In this document: in pieces, positions 30,777 to 39,250 of the stretch
Position numbering within the stretch: the first letter of the stretch is position 1
Layout: each line of letters begins with the position of its first letter
NCBI GenBank assembly: GCA_020354125.1
Contig: CP070643.1
Coordinates: forward strand, 2,478,488-2,542,487
DNA length: 64,000 nucleotides
Source: Betaproteobacteria bacterium
GTDB taxonomy: Bacteria; Pseudomonadota; Gammaproteobacteria; Burkholderiales; Eutrophovitaceae
Direction of reading: 5' to 3'
Translations under genes and position numbers: made by a program
Notes under the pieces: generated by a model
The model's database searches: none
The model's input: only the letters and a program-made list of their open reading frames with translations
What the model was told of the DNA's origin: nothing

Positions 30777-32486
30777 ATGGCCGAGCAACGAAAGAAGCTC
30801 CGTCTGGGCGAGTTACTCGTCCAGCAAGGACTAATCACCCAGGATCAGCTGCGCATCGCGCTGACTGAGCAGACCGCCCAGAAGAACGTACCCCTCGGCC
30901 GTTTGTTGGTGCGCTTGGGATTCGTCACCGAGTCGGTAATTCGCGACATCATGGCGCGAACCATCGGCCAGGAAAGTATCGACCTGAATCAGGTCCTGGT
31001 CGATGCCGAAGCGCTGAGCCTGGTGCCGCAGGAATTCGCCCGCCGGCAACGACTGTTGCCAACCGCATTCAATGCAGAAAAGAGCGAACTGACTGTCGCC
31101 ATCACTGAAGTGTTTAATCTGGCCGCACTCGATCAGCTCCGCGCCATGGTCGGCAGCAACGTGCAGATCAAAACCGTACTCGCTGGTCAGGCGCAGCTCG
31201 ACGACTTCATCGACCAGTTCTACGGTTTCGAACTGTCGGTCGACGGCATCCTGCGCGAAATCGAGACCGGTGAACTTGATTACCAAAGCCTGCAGCAGGA
31301 CACCAGCGATGAATATACTCAGCCGATCGTGCGACTGGTTGGCGCACTGCTGGTCGATGCCGTCAAACGCGGTGCATCTGATGTGCACTTCGAGCCCGAG
31401 TATGCGTTTTTGCGCATTCGTTACCGGATCGACGGCGTGTTGGAGCAGGTGCGCAGCCTGCACAAGAATTACTGGGCCGGTATCGCCGTTCGCCTGAAAG
31501 TGATCAGCGGCATGAACATCGCCGAGACCCGGGCACCCCAGGACGGTCGCATTTCCTTGAATCTGAATGGCCGACCAGTCGATTTTCGCGTGTCCACGCA
31601 ACCGACTATCTGGGGGGAGAACATCGTATTGCGGGTGCTCGACCGCGAGAAGTCAATCATTTCCCTCGAGCACATGCGCTTGCCGCAAGACATGTTGGCG
31701 AAACTCAATTTGATGCTCGCCCGGCCCGAGGGCATCCTCATCATCACCGGCCCAACCGGAAGCGGTAAAACCACGACGCTGTACTCCATGCTCGCCAAGT
31801 TAAACGTCGAGTCGGTCAACATCATGACGCTTGAGGACCCGGTCGAGTATCCGGTTGCACTCATGCGCCAAACCTCGGTCAATGAGTCTGCTCGCGTCGA
31901 CTTCGGCAGTGGCATTCGATCGATCATGCGTCAGGACCCGGACATCATTCTGGTCGGCGAGGTGCGTGACCAGGACACGGCAGAGATGGCTTTTCGGGCG
32001 GCCATGACGGGGCACCAGGTTTTCACCACATTGCACACCAACTCGGCGCTTGGAACGTTTCCGAGGCTGCTTGACATTGGGATCGCGCCTGACATCATGG
32101 CCGGCAATATCATCGGCATCATGGCACAACGGCTGGTACGCACCCTGTGCACAAATTGCAAGGAAGCCTACACACCAAACGCCGAAGAACGACTGTTGCT
32201 CGGCAGTGTCGACGACCCGGAACTGAAGCTGCACCGTCCGGTTGGCTGCACAGCGTGCAATAACCGCGGTTACAAAGGCCGTGTCGCCGTGCTGGAGATC
32301 CTGCATATGGACGCAGACATGGATGAATTGGTTGCGCGGCGCGCCTCGCCAAGGGAACTACGCGAGGCCGCGTTCACCAAGGGCTTTCGAACGCTTGCCG
32401 ACGAAGGACTGCAGCGCGTTCTAGAGGGTGTGACCAGCCTATCGGAAGTTGCACGGGCTATCGACCTTACCTCACGCGCAAGATAA
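30777..32486 (+). CDS. mshE: Pilus assembly ATPase MshE (GspE family) with MshEN domain
   Basis: Cytoplasmic hexameric motor for pilus extension, 569 residues. The N-terminal MshEN domain has RLGELLVQQG-L-ITQDQLRIALTEQ (9-32), the c-di-GMP-binding signature of MshE, and a second copy PLGRLLVRLGFVTES about 10 residues later. The motor domain has Walker A GPTGSGKT (325-332), Walker B ILVGEVRDQDTA and the His box TTLHTNSA. Four zinc cysteines are C458, C461, C491 and C494. Pilus extension is therefore probably controlled by c-di-GMP, as in Vibrio MSHA. Confidence 0.95.
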   Translation: MAEQRKKLRLGELLVQQGLITQDQLRIALTEQTAQKNVPLGRLLVRLGFVTESVIRDIMARTIGQESIDLNQVLVDAEALSLVPQEFARRQRLLPTAFNAEKSELTVAITEVFNLAALDQLRAMVGSNVQIKTVLAGQAQLDDFIDQFYGFELSVDGILREIETGELDYQSLQQDTSDEYTQPIVRLVGALLVDAVKRGASDVHFEPEYAFLRIRYRIDGVLEQVRSLHKNYWAGIAVRLKVISGMNIAETRAPQDGRISLNLNGRPVDFRVSTQPTIWGENIVLRVLDREKSIISLEHMRLPQDMLAKLNLMLARPEGILIITGPTGSGKTTTLYSMLAKLNVESVNIMTLEDPVEYPVALMRQTSVNESARVDFGSGIRSIMRQDPDIILVGEVRDQDTAEMAFRAAMTGHQVFTTLHTNSALGTFPRLLDIGIAPDIMAGNIIGIMAQRLVRTLCTNCKEAYTPNAEERLLLGSVDDPELKLHRPVGCTACNNRGYKGRVAVLEILHMDADMDELVARRASPRELREAAFTKGFRTLADEGLQRVLEGVTSLSEVARAIDLTSRAR

Positions 32487-32507
32487 TCCCTACCACAAGG
32501 CCGGCGC

Positions 32508-33713
32508 ATGCCATCGTTTCAATACAAAGCAATCGATCGTGACGGCCGCAAAACGCGGGGCCGCCTGGATGCCTACAATGAGGCCGATCTGGAGTTGCGC
32601 CTGCGAAAAATGGGGCTGGACCTGATCACCTCGCGGCGGCTGGCACGAAACGCCCCGACGGTGGGCAGAAGCAACATTACGCGGCATGATCTGATCACGT
32701 TCTGTTTTGACATGGAGCAGATCTCGCGCGCCGGTATTCCTCTCGTCGAAGGTTTGCGCGATCTGCGCGACGGCCTGGAAAATCCCCGATTTCGCGAAGT
32801 CCTGACCTCCGCGCTCGAAGACATCGAAGGCGGCAAAACGCTGTCGGAAGCATTGGGCGCGTTTCCAAAGGTTTTCAACAAGGTTTTTATCAGCCTGATT
32901 CGTGCCGGGGAACTTTCCGGACAACTGACCGAAGTGTTCGAGAATCTCGGCACCACACTACGCTGGCAGGACGAACTTGTTTCGCAGACGCGAAAGCTGC
33001 TCATCTATCCAGCGATGGTTTTTTTCGTCGTCGGGGGCGTTGTCATTTTTTTGCTGCTGTATCTGGTACCTCAAGTCGTTGGTTTGCTCAAGACCATGGG
33101 ACTGGATTTACCCCTGCAAACGCGCGTCCTGATCAAGCTGTCCGATTTGACAAGCGACTACTGGTACCTACTGCTGATCATTCCCTTGCTAGTAATCGGC
33201 GTCGGTGCGATCGCAATCCAGTCCAGCGCGAGGCTTCGATACGCGTTCGACTATTTCCTGCTCCGATTGCCTGTCATCGGTCAAATTCTGCAGAAGATTC
33301 TACTGGCGCGCTTCGCCAATTTCTTCGCACTCATGTACCGCTCCGGTATCACCATACTGGAAGCCATCCGCACCAGTGAAGACATCGTCGCCAACGGTTA
33401 TGTCGCCGATGGTTTGCGTCGTGCCGGGCAACAAATCAACGCCGGTGAAAACCTGTCGGAAGCGTTTCAGAATCTCGGAATGTTTCCGCCACTAGTGGTT
33501 CGCATGTTGCGCGTTGGCGAGAACACTGGCGCACTAGATACTGCGCTGTTGAACGTCACCTATTTCTATAATCGCGATGTCAAGGAATCTGTCGACAAAG
33601 CGCTGAAGTTGCTGGAACCGACGCTGACATTATTCCTGGGCATCATCCTTGCGTTGATCCTGTTCTCGGTACTTACGCCCGTTTACGAAATACTCGGACA
33701 ACTGGATATCTAA
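32508..33713 (+). CDS. mshG: Pilus assembly platform protein MshG (GspF/PilC family)
   Basis: Polytopic inner-membrane platform on which the motor acts. The 401 residues contain two GspF domains: the first with DMEQISRAGIPLVEGLRDL and FINKVFISLIRAGE-like text, the second with FANFFALMYRSGITILEAI and LRVGENTGALDTAL. Membrane helices lie at about 165-190, 215-238 and 370-393. It follows mshE by 21 bases. Confidence 0.95.
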   Translation: MPSFQYKAIDRDGRKTRGRLDAYNEADLELRLRKMGLDLITSRRLARNAPTVGRSNITRHDLITFCFDMEQISRAGIPLVEGLRDLRDGLENPRFREVLTSALEDIEGGKTLSEALGAFPKVFNKVFISLIRAGELSGQLTEVFENLGTTLRWQDELVSQTRKLLIYPAMVFFVVGGVVIFLLLYLVPQVVGLLKTMGLDLPLQTRVLIKLSDLTSDYWYLLLIIPLLVIGVGAIAIQSSARLRYAFDYFLLRLPVIGQILQKILLARFANFFALMYRSGITILEAIRTSEDIVANGYVADGLRRAGQQINAGENLSEAFQNLGMFPPLVVRMLRVGENTGALDTALLNVTYFYNRDVKESVDKALKLLEPTLTLFLGIILALILFSVLTPVYEILGQLDI

Positions 33714-33722
33714 CCACCGAAT

Positions 33723-35273
33723 ATGGCGGCCAAAATCCTCGCCTGCATCTCGACGAGCAATATCACCGTCGCTCAGTGGCGGCGCGGCCGCCTGATGGAT
33801 TTACGCCGCTTCTCTGACGCCGACAAAGGCCGATCCGAATTCAAGGCGTACTTAAGCAGCTTGTCGAAGTCAACCATCAGTATCATCGTTGACTCGATCG
33901 ATGAGGACTATCGAACCGAGACGCTGCCGCACACCGCGGGCGCTGATCGCGCCCAACTGATATCACGCAAGCTGCGTCAGCTGTTCAGATCAACGCCATA
34001 CGCGGCAGCCGGTCTGCAGGAACAAACCAGGGGAAATCGCCGCGACGACCAGTATCTCTTCGCGGCACTCACGCGTCCCGAGCTGCTCGGCTCATGGCTG
34101 CGCGTGATCACTGAACTGAGCATTCCGATCACGGGTATCTATTTACTTCCTGTGGTCGCGCTGTCAGTAGTGGACCGGCTCGAGATAAAGCGACCGAATC
34201 TGCTGATCGTGAGCAACAATGAATCCGGTTTGCGACAGACGTTTTGCAAGGACGGCAAGTTGAGCGTCAGCCGCCTGACGCCGCCGCGCGAAGACAATAC
34301 TCAGAGCACGACCTTCTACGCCGAGGAAATCAACAGCACCCGCATGTACCTCGACGCACTGACGCTCACACACGTCGACGACATCGTGACGGTGCTGATC
34401 CTCGATCACGATGGTTCACTAACTGACTTGCGCGACGCCATCACTGAGCATCGACCCAACATGGAATGCCTGCAATTGGGGCCGGCCGAGCTGCAAAGCG
34501 CAGTTGGCATCAGCGAAGCCGACGCCAGTAGTTGTCCGGACGCGTTGCACCTGTACCTGTTGGCAACAACACGGCCGACCATGAATCTGGCCCCGTCCTC
34601 ACTGAAGACACGTCTGCAGGTTCACCTGTTCGGCAAGGTCATTTATGCAGCAGCCGGGGGGGTCGCCGGCTTGGCGGTACTGTGGTCCCTGGTCAACGCC
34701 GCGTTAATCATACAGGCCAGCGGCGAAATCGAGCGCTTGACGCAGAGAGCCCGAACCTTCCAGCTGCAATACCAGGCGGTCACCGAGCGCTTTCCGAAGA
34801 CCCCTGCCGGGTCTGAATTGCTTCGCGACAGCGTCGAAGCGGCGAAACAAATCAATGCGCGGCGGCAAACCCCCAACGCGTTCATGATGGTGCTGGGCTC
34901 GGCAATGAACGGCTCGCCAAATATTGGTCTGAATCGAATCGAGTGGCTGCATGGCGCTCCTGAGCTGGTCGAATCAGAGCTACAGACGACCGATCTAGAA
35001 CCGCATCTGGTCAACGGCATTGGACAATTCGGCATCGTTGGGGCCGAAGTCCTGTCCTATAAAGGTGACCATCACGCCGCATTGCGAAATATCCGGGCCT
35101 TCACTCGCCTGCTTGCCGGCGACGAGCGCATCGCGCACGTTGCTGTAATCCGCCTGCCACTCGATCTGGATCCGAACGCCGGCCTCAATGGCAGTACTGC
35201 CACTGAACAGACAACGCAAACGGCGCCATTCGAAATTGCTGTTGTCCTCAAGTCAAATCGGGAAACACAATGA
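33723..35273 (+). CDS. MshI-like protein (PilM-like domain joined to PilN-like domain)
   Basis: 516 residues with a cytoplasmic part (about 1-295) weakly resembling the actin-like PilM fold, a membrane helix at about 305-327, a short coiled coil, and a periplasmic part (to about 510) where PilN-like proteins sit. In type IVa pili PilM and PilN are separate; MSHA MshI and related proteins combine the roles. Nucleotide-binding residues could not be confirmed by eye. Overlaps the next gene by ATGA. The assignment rests mainly on architecture and position between mshG and mshJ. Confidence 0.7.
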   Translation: MAAKILACISTSNITVAQWRRGRLMDLRRFSDADKGRSEFKAYLSSLSKSTISIIVDSIDEDYRTETLPHTAGADRAQLISRKLRQLFRSTPYAAAGLQEQTRGNRRDDQYLFAALTRPELLGSWLRVITELSIPITGIYLLPVVALSVVDRLEIKRPNLLIVSNNESGLRQTFCKDGKLSVSRLTPPREDNTQSTTFYAEEINSTRMYLDALTLTHVDDIVTVLILDHDGSLTDLRDAITEHRPNMECLQLGPAELQSAVGISEADASSCPDALHLYLLATTRPTMNLAPSSLKTRLQVHLFGKVIYAAAGGVAGLAVLWSLVNAALIIQASGEIERLTQRARTFQLQYQAVTERFPKTPAGSELLRDSVEAAKQINARRQTPNAFMMVLGSAMNGSPNIGLNRIEWLHGAPELVESELQTTDLEPHLVNGIGQFGIVGAEVLSYKGDHHAALRNIRAFTRLLAGDERIAHVAVIRLPLDLDPNAGLNGSTATEQTTQTAPFEIAVVLKSNRETQ

Positions 35274-35881
35274 AGGTCGAACGCAAGGATCTGCTGCCGC
35301 TGCGCTTGCCGCTCGCCACGTTCGCTGCCGCCGTGCTCGCCGCCGTGATTCTCATCGACTACTCGAGCGACAAGTACGCGCTCCAACAGGAGCGGGTTGC
35401 CGCAGCAAACGCCCAGGTCGCGGAAGCGAGCCAGCGCTACCACGACTCGGATCTTGAAAAAGAAGTTATCTCCCGATACCTGCCGCAATATCGCGAACTG
35501 CAACAACGTGGCTTCATCGGCTCGGAGAACCGGATCAACTGGATCGACGCGCTTCGCATCGCAGATCAACAAGCAGGCGGCTTTGGCGTCCAGTACCAGT
35601 TGAGTGCCCAAGGCCCATACAAAGGCCTGCTCTCCGGCGACCCCATCGCAACACGATTGCGCCGATCAACAATGGACATTCGTTTCGGCGTGGTGCACGA
35701 GGGACAGTTCCTGGCTTTCCTGGATGCACTCGAATCGGAAGGTGCCGGAATGTACACACTGCGTGCTTGCTCTCTGGAACCTGTTCACAAGGAACAACCG
35801 CGACCCCGGACACAGAATCTGAGAGCGCGCTGCGAGATCGACTGGCTCACTTTGATCCTAGCTCAGGAGGAGCAATCGTGA
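35270..35881 (+). CDS. MshJ/PilO-like inner-membrane pilus protein
   Basis: 203 residues: short cytoplasmic N-terminus, one helix at about 14-31, a coiled coil (ALQQERVAAANAQVAEASQ) and a small periplasmic ferredoxin-like domain, as in PilO/GspM. It would pair with the MshI-like protein in the alignment subcomplex. Overlaps both neighbours by four bases (ATGA upstream, GTGA downstream). Confidence 0.75.
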   Translation: MKVERKDLLPLRLPLATFAAAVLAAVILIDYSSDKYALQQERVAAANAQVAEASQRYHDSDLEKEVISRYLPQYRELQQRGFIGSENRINWIDALRIADQQAGGFGVQYQLSAQGPYKGLLSGDPIATRLRRSTMDIRFGVVHEGQFLAFLDALESEGAGMYTLRACSLEPVHKEQPRPRTQNLRARCEIDWLTLILAQEEQS

Positions 35882-36369
35882 CATTCCGGCCGTTGCTGTT
35901 GATCGTCGTGCTTGCCGCACTACCGCTGGATCACACCGTGCTGGCACAGGACGAAACGCTGGGTCGGCTGTTCTACACCGCCGGACAACGGGCCGCTTTG
36001 GACGCCAACGTTCGGAGCTCTTCCCAGGCGGTGGAAAAACCAATTTCGATTCCGCCCTCGGTGACTCTGAACGGCGTGGTAACACGCAGTGACGGGGAGC
36101 AGACTGTCTGGATTGAAGGCCGCGCCTATCACCGCACGGAAACCGACGACCTCGAGGTGATCACCCGATCCGCCGAGCCGGGCACAGCCGAGATCAGAGT
36201 CCGGGGCGTGCCTAAGCGGAGATCGGTGCGCGTCGGCCAGCGGCTCGATCCCGTAACTGGGGAAACCTTCGAGGCCTTCGAAAAGCCGCCACCCGAAACA
36301 CAACTGCGCAGGCCGGCAAACGCTGACAGCCAGGGCGCGGAACCTGCTTCATCTGAAGTAAACGAGTAG
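35878..36369 (+). CDS. MshK/PilP-like periplasmic pilus protein
   Basis: 163 residues starting at GTG 35878, which follows AGGAGG at good distance and overlaps the mshJ stop. A Sec signal peptide ends near LDHTVLA. The mature part has a small beta domain with SVTLNGVVTRSDGEQTVWIEGRAY and RSVRVGQRLDP, the pattern of MshK/GspC/PilP homology domains that touch the secretin. The tail is polar and disordered. Confidence 0.72.
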   Translation: MTFRPLLLIVVLAALPLDHTVLAQDETLGRLFYTAGQRAALDANVRSSSQAVEKPISIPPSVTLNGVVTRSDGEQTVWIEGRAYHRTETDDLEVITRSAEPGTAEIRVRGVPKRRSVRVGQRLDPVTGETFEAFEKPPPETQLRRPANADSQGAEPASSEVNE

Positions 36370-36546
36370 GGCGGCACGCCAGTATGACGCTTGTCACGCG
36401 TCTTCTGATTCGGCTGCAGGACCACGGGGAGGTGGCGGTGGCAAGCAATACCAAGCCAAGTCAAATGCACCATATCCGTCATGACTGCGGGCCCTTGGTT
36501 GCGCCCCACGGGTGCGTCCATTCCTGCTGTTAGGAAAGGCAGTAGC

Positions 36547-38397
36547 ATGAGCACCTGCATCACCAAACGGAACATGTCAGCGAACGGGGTCGGTCATCCA
36601 TCCGGACGGATACGCCGTAGCCAGCATGGTGCAATCGGCCTGGCGCTAATGGTTATGCTTGGGCTGTTGATCGGGCTGCTTGTCATCGGTTACGCGCGTA
36701 ATGTTCGCGGTAACGACGTGGTCGACCCACGCACCATTTCGGCCCTGTCGAAAGCGCGCGAAGCTTTGCTTGGCTACGCGACAACCTATCGTGACACGCA
36801 CGCCGGCGAGGGATTCGGTTATTTCCCCTGTCCGGATATGGGTTCAGGAACCGAAGGGCAGGCCGCGACCGCCTGTGGCGGCACTGACGTCACCGTCATT
36901 GGCCGTCTGCCCTGGAAGACGCTGGACCTGGCACCGCTGCGCGACGCCAGTGGCGAATGCCTCTGGTACGCGATCTCGGGCAACTACAAGAACAATCCCA
37001 AGACCAATGACCTCGTCAATCATGACACCAACGGGCTGATCGAAGTGATGGCGGCCGACGGCACCGGTTTCATTGCCGGCGCCACACCGCCGCAGCGTGC
37101 CGTCGCGGTCATCTTTGCACCAGGTGCCATACTTCCCGGACAGGACCGGACTCTCGCTGCGACCAATCCACCCGAGGTTTGCGGTGGCAATTACGATCCG
37201 GCGAACTATCTGGACACCGACTTCACCAGCAGCATCGACAATGCTGCGGCGGCTAGCGTAGCCCACGCACTCACCCGGTTTATTGGGGCGGAACATTCCG
37301 ACCTGACAGCATCAGCCGTTGACGCATTCAACGATCAACTGATGCCAATTCTGTCCGACGAACTTTTCGCGCGGCATATTGAGCGGCGCAACGATTTCCA
37401 GAGCTATCTCACCGATCCGTTGACCGGAATGCTGCGCAAGACTGCAGACTGTCTGGCAGCCTACGGCGGCAGTAACGGCACTTTTGCTGGAAAGTTCGTC
37501 AAACAATTGCCCTGGACCGCGCCAATCGATGTCGGCACATTCGGTGACGCCGCTCAATATAGCGATGCAAGCAACGTTTTGTCAGGCCGTCTGCCGCGAA
37601 CTGTATCGGTTTCTGCTTCCGTCTCTCCGTTTCCGAACTCGAATTATTTCTCGACACCGATGCTCGACGAAGCGAGATGCTCGGGCTGGAATCTCGTTGA
37701 TCCGTTCTGGGAGAAGTGGAAAGATCACATGCTATATGCTGTCGCTCGTGCTCACCGGCCAAACAACTTTCTTGCTTGGCACAATGACCCTTGCGTCTCT
37801 GACGAGTGCATAAACGTTCAGGACCAGGACGGCATCAAGACCAACATGGCAGCGGTCGTCATATTCTCGGGGGGCCGGTTGGCAGGTCAAAATCGTAATA
37901 GCAACGCCAATCCTTCATATTCGAGTACCGACAAGGCGGATCCGGCCAATTACCTCGAGGGCGCGAACATTACGGCCATCCAGACCAATCCAACCTCTCC
38001 GGCCGCACCGAATCGGCTCTTCTCGAAAACGGCCGGCAACGATACGATCATGTGCCTGCGCTCCCTGCCCGCGGGTTTCGGCACAGAACTGTTCGTTGAC
38101 CCGACCTGCGGCGCATCGGCCCGTTGTATAACCGATGGCGGCTTGCTGGCTGGTTACCGGGCTGGCTCCACCAATAACTGCAGGGTCGGCACGAGCGGCA
38201 TTGCTGCCGCATGTGAGGCTATCGTGCAAGACATTGACATCAATAACTGCCCGGGGAACGGAACGACTTTTGATAGCGGCGGACAACCGTATTCCTGCGA
38301 GCGAGGCGCCAGAGATTTTGTTAGCTACGAATGTCTGCAGGGATTTGCAAGCGCCAGATGCCAGCTTGCCCACACTGCCTTGACCAACTGCCAGTAG
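36547..38397 (+). CDS. Large non-canonical prepilin (GspK/PilX-class candidate) with duplicated ectodomain
   Basis: About 616 residues from ATG 36547 (AAAGG 7 bases upstream; another in-frame ATG at 36481). A basic leader ends in SQHG (25-28), followed by the hydrophobic helix AIGLALMVMLGLLIGLLVIG. The +5 residue is Ala, not Glu, as in tip subunits of the GspK class. The ectodomain is cysteine-rich and has FPCPD...GRLPWKTL. Two related segments, AVIFAPGAILPGQDR...DPANYLD (nt 37106-37230) and VVIFSGGRLAGQNR...DPANYLE (nt about 37855-37965), point to internal duplication. Probably a pilus tip or adhesin; no function is established. Confidence 0.7.
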   Translation: MSTCITKRNMSANGVGHPSGRIRRSQHGAIGLALMVMLGLLIGLLVIGYARNVRGNDVVDPRTISALSKAREALLGYATTYRDTHAGEGFGYFPCPDMGSGTEGQAATACGGTDVTVIGRLPWKTLDLAPLRDASGECLWYAISGNYKNNPKTNDLVNHDTNGLIEVMAADGTGFIAGATPPQRAVAVIFAPGAILPGQDRTLAATNPPEVCGGNYDPANYLDTDFTSSIDNAAAASVAHALTRFIGAEHSDLTASAVDAFNDQLMPILSDELFARHIERRNDFQSYLTDPLTGMLRKTADCLAAYGGSNGTFAGKFVKQLPWTAPIDVGTFGDAAQYSDASNVLSGRLPRTVSVSASVSPFPNSNYFSTPMLDEARCSGWNLVDPFWEKWKDHMLYAVARAHRPNNFLAWHNDPCVSDECINVQDQDGIKTNMAAVVIFSGGRLAGQNRNSNANPSYSSTDKADPANYLEGANITAIQTNPTSPAAPNRLFSKTAGNDTIMCLRSLPAGFGTELFVDPTCGASARCITDGGLLAGYRAGSTNNCRVGTSGIAAACEAIVQDIDINNCPGNGTTFDSGGQPYSCERGARDFVSYECLQGFASARCQLAHTALTNCQ

Positions 38398-38404
38398 GAC
38401 CGAA

Positions 38405-39169
38405 GTGACCGCTTTGACCTCCAGACGCACCCTGATCACAGCGACGTTAGGGAAATACGCCGGCGGCTTCTCGCTGATCGAGTTGTCGGTCGCGATTATC
38501 GTGATCGCCTTGCTGCTGGGCAGCCTCCTTGTTCCTCTGTCTACCCAGGTCGACCAGCGCCGCTACGCAGAGACAGAAAAGCAGCTTGAGCATGTCCGGG
38601 AGGCAGTGATCGGTTTTGCGCTGGCCAATCGGTACCTTCCTTGCCCGGCAGTCTCAGCCACGGATGGACGTGAAGACCGCGACACAGGCACTGGTCAGTG
38701 CACCGATGTCGGGGGGAGTCCCAAACGTGACGGGTTTCTGCCGTGGGTGACGCTCGGTGTCACGCCTTCCGACGCGTGGAACAACCTCATCCGTTACAGC
38801 GTTGACCCCGATTTCGCCCGATCGGACCCGAATTTCTTTTTCACTCTCGCAAGCTTAGGCGACATTCGAGTGCGCACCCGCGACCAAGGAGGGACACTGG
38901 TCGATCTGACCAATGTCGAGATTCCGGCCGTAATCCTGTCACACGGCGAAAACGGCTTCGGCGCAACCTCTTCAGCGGGTGTTGCCCGAACGGTGCCGGG
39001 CGGTTGGACCGGCGACGAAAGCGACAACGCGTCTAACACGACGCTGTTCTATTTCCGGACTCGCAGCGAGGTCGCCACCGTGACCGGCGGCGAATTCGAT
39101 GATGTCGTCACTTGGGTATCCCTGAATCAGTTGTTTGCGCGCATGGTCAGCGCCGGCCGCTTGCCCTGA
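38405..39169 (+). CDS. Prepilin (minor pilin candidate)
   Basis: 254 residues starting at GTG 38405. A 21-residue basic leader ends in GG, cut before FSLIELSVAIIVIALLLGS, with Glu at +5: a textbook type IV prepilin site. The ectodomain has YLPCPA, then GFLPWVTLGVTPSDAWNNLIRYSV and IPAVILSHGENGFGA. These match in order the PCP...LPW...VIF segments of the preceding large protein, so the two share an ectodomain family. Last gene of the pilus operon; no terminator was seen before the convergent kinase gene. Confidence 0.85.
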   Translation: MTALTSRRTLITATLGKYAGGFSLIELSVAIIVIALLLGSLLVPLSTQVDQRRYAETEKQLEHVREAVIGFALANRYLPCPAVSATDGREDRDTGTGQCTDVGGSPKRDGFLPWVTLGVTPSDAWNNLIRYSVDPDFARSDPNFFFTLASLGDIRVRTRDQGGTLVDLTNVEIPAVILSHGENGFGATSSAGVARTVPGGWTGDESDNASNTTLFYFRTRSEVATVTGGEFDDVVTWVSLNQLFARMVSAGRLP

Positions 39170-39250
39170 TCAACCGTTTCGGTTTCCCAGCGCGGCTGCA
39201 AGGCATCATCGACCAGGGACGGCACACGCCGCCGAGAATGGATAAGCACA

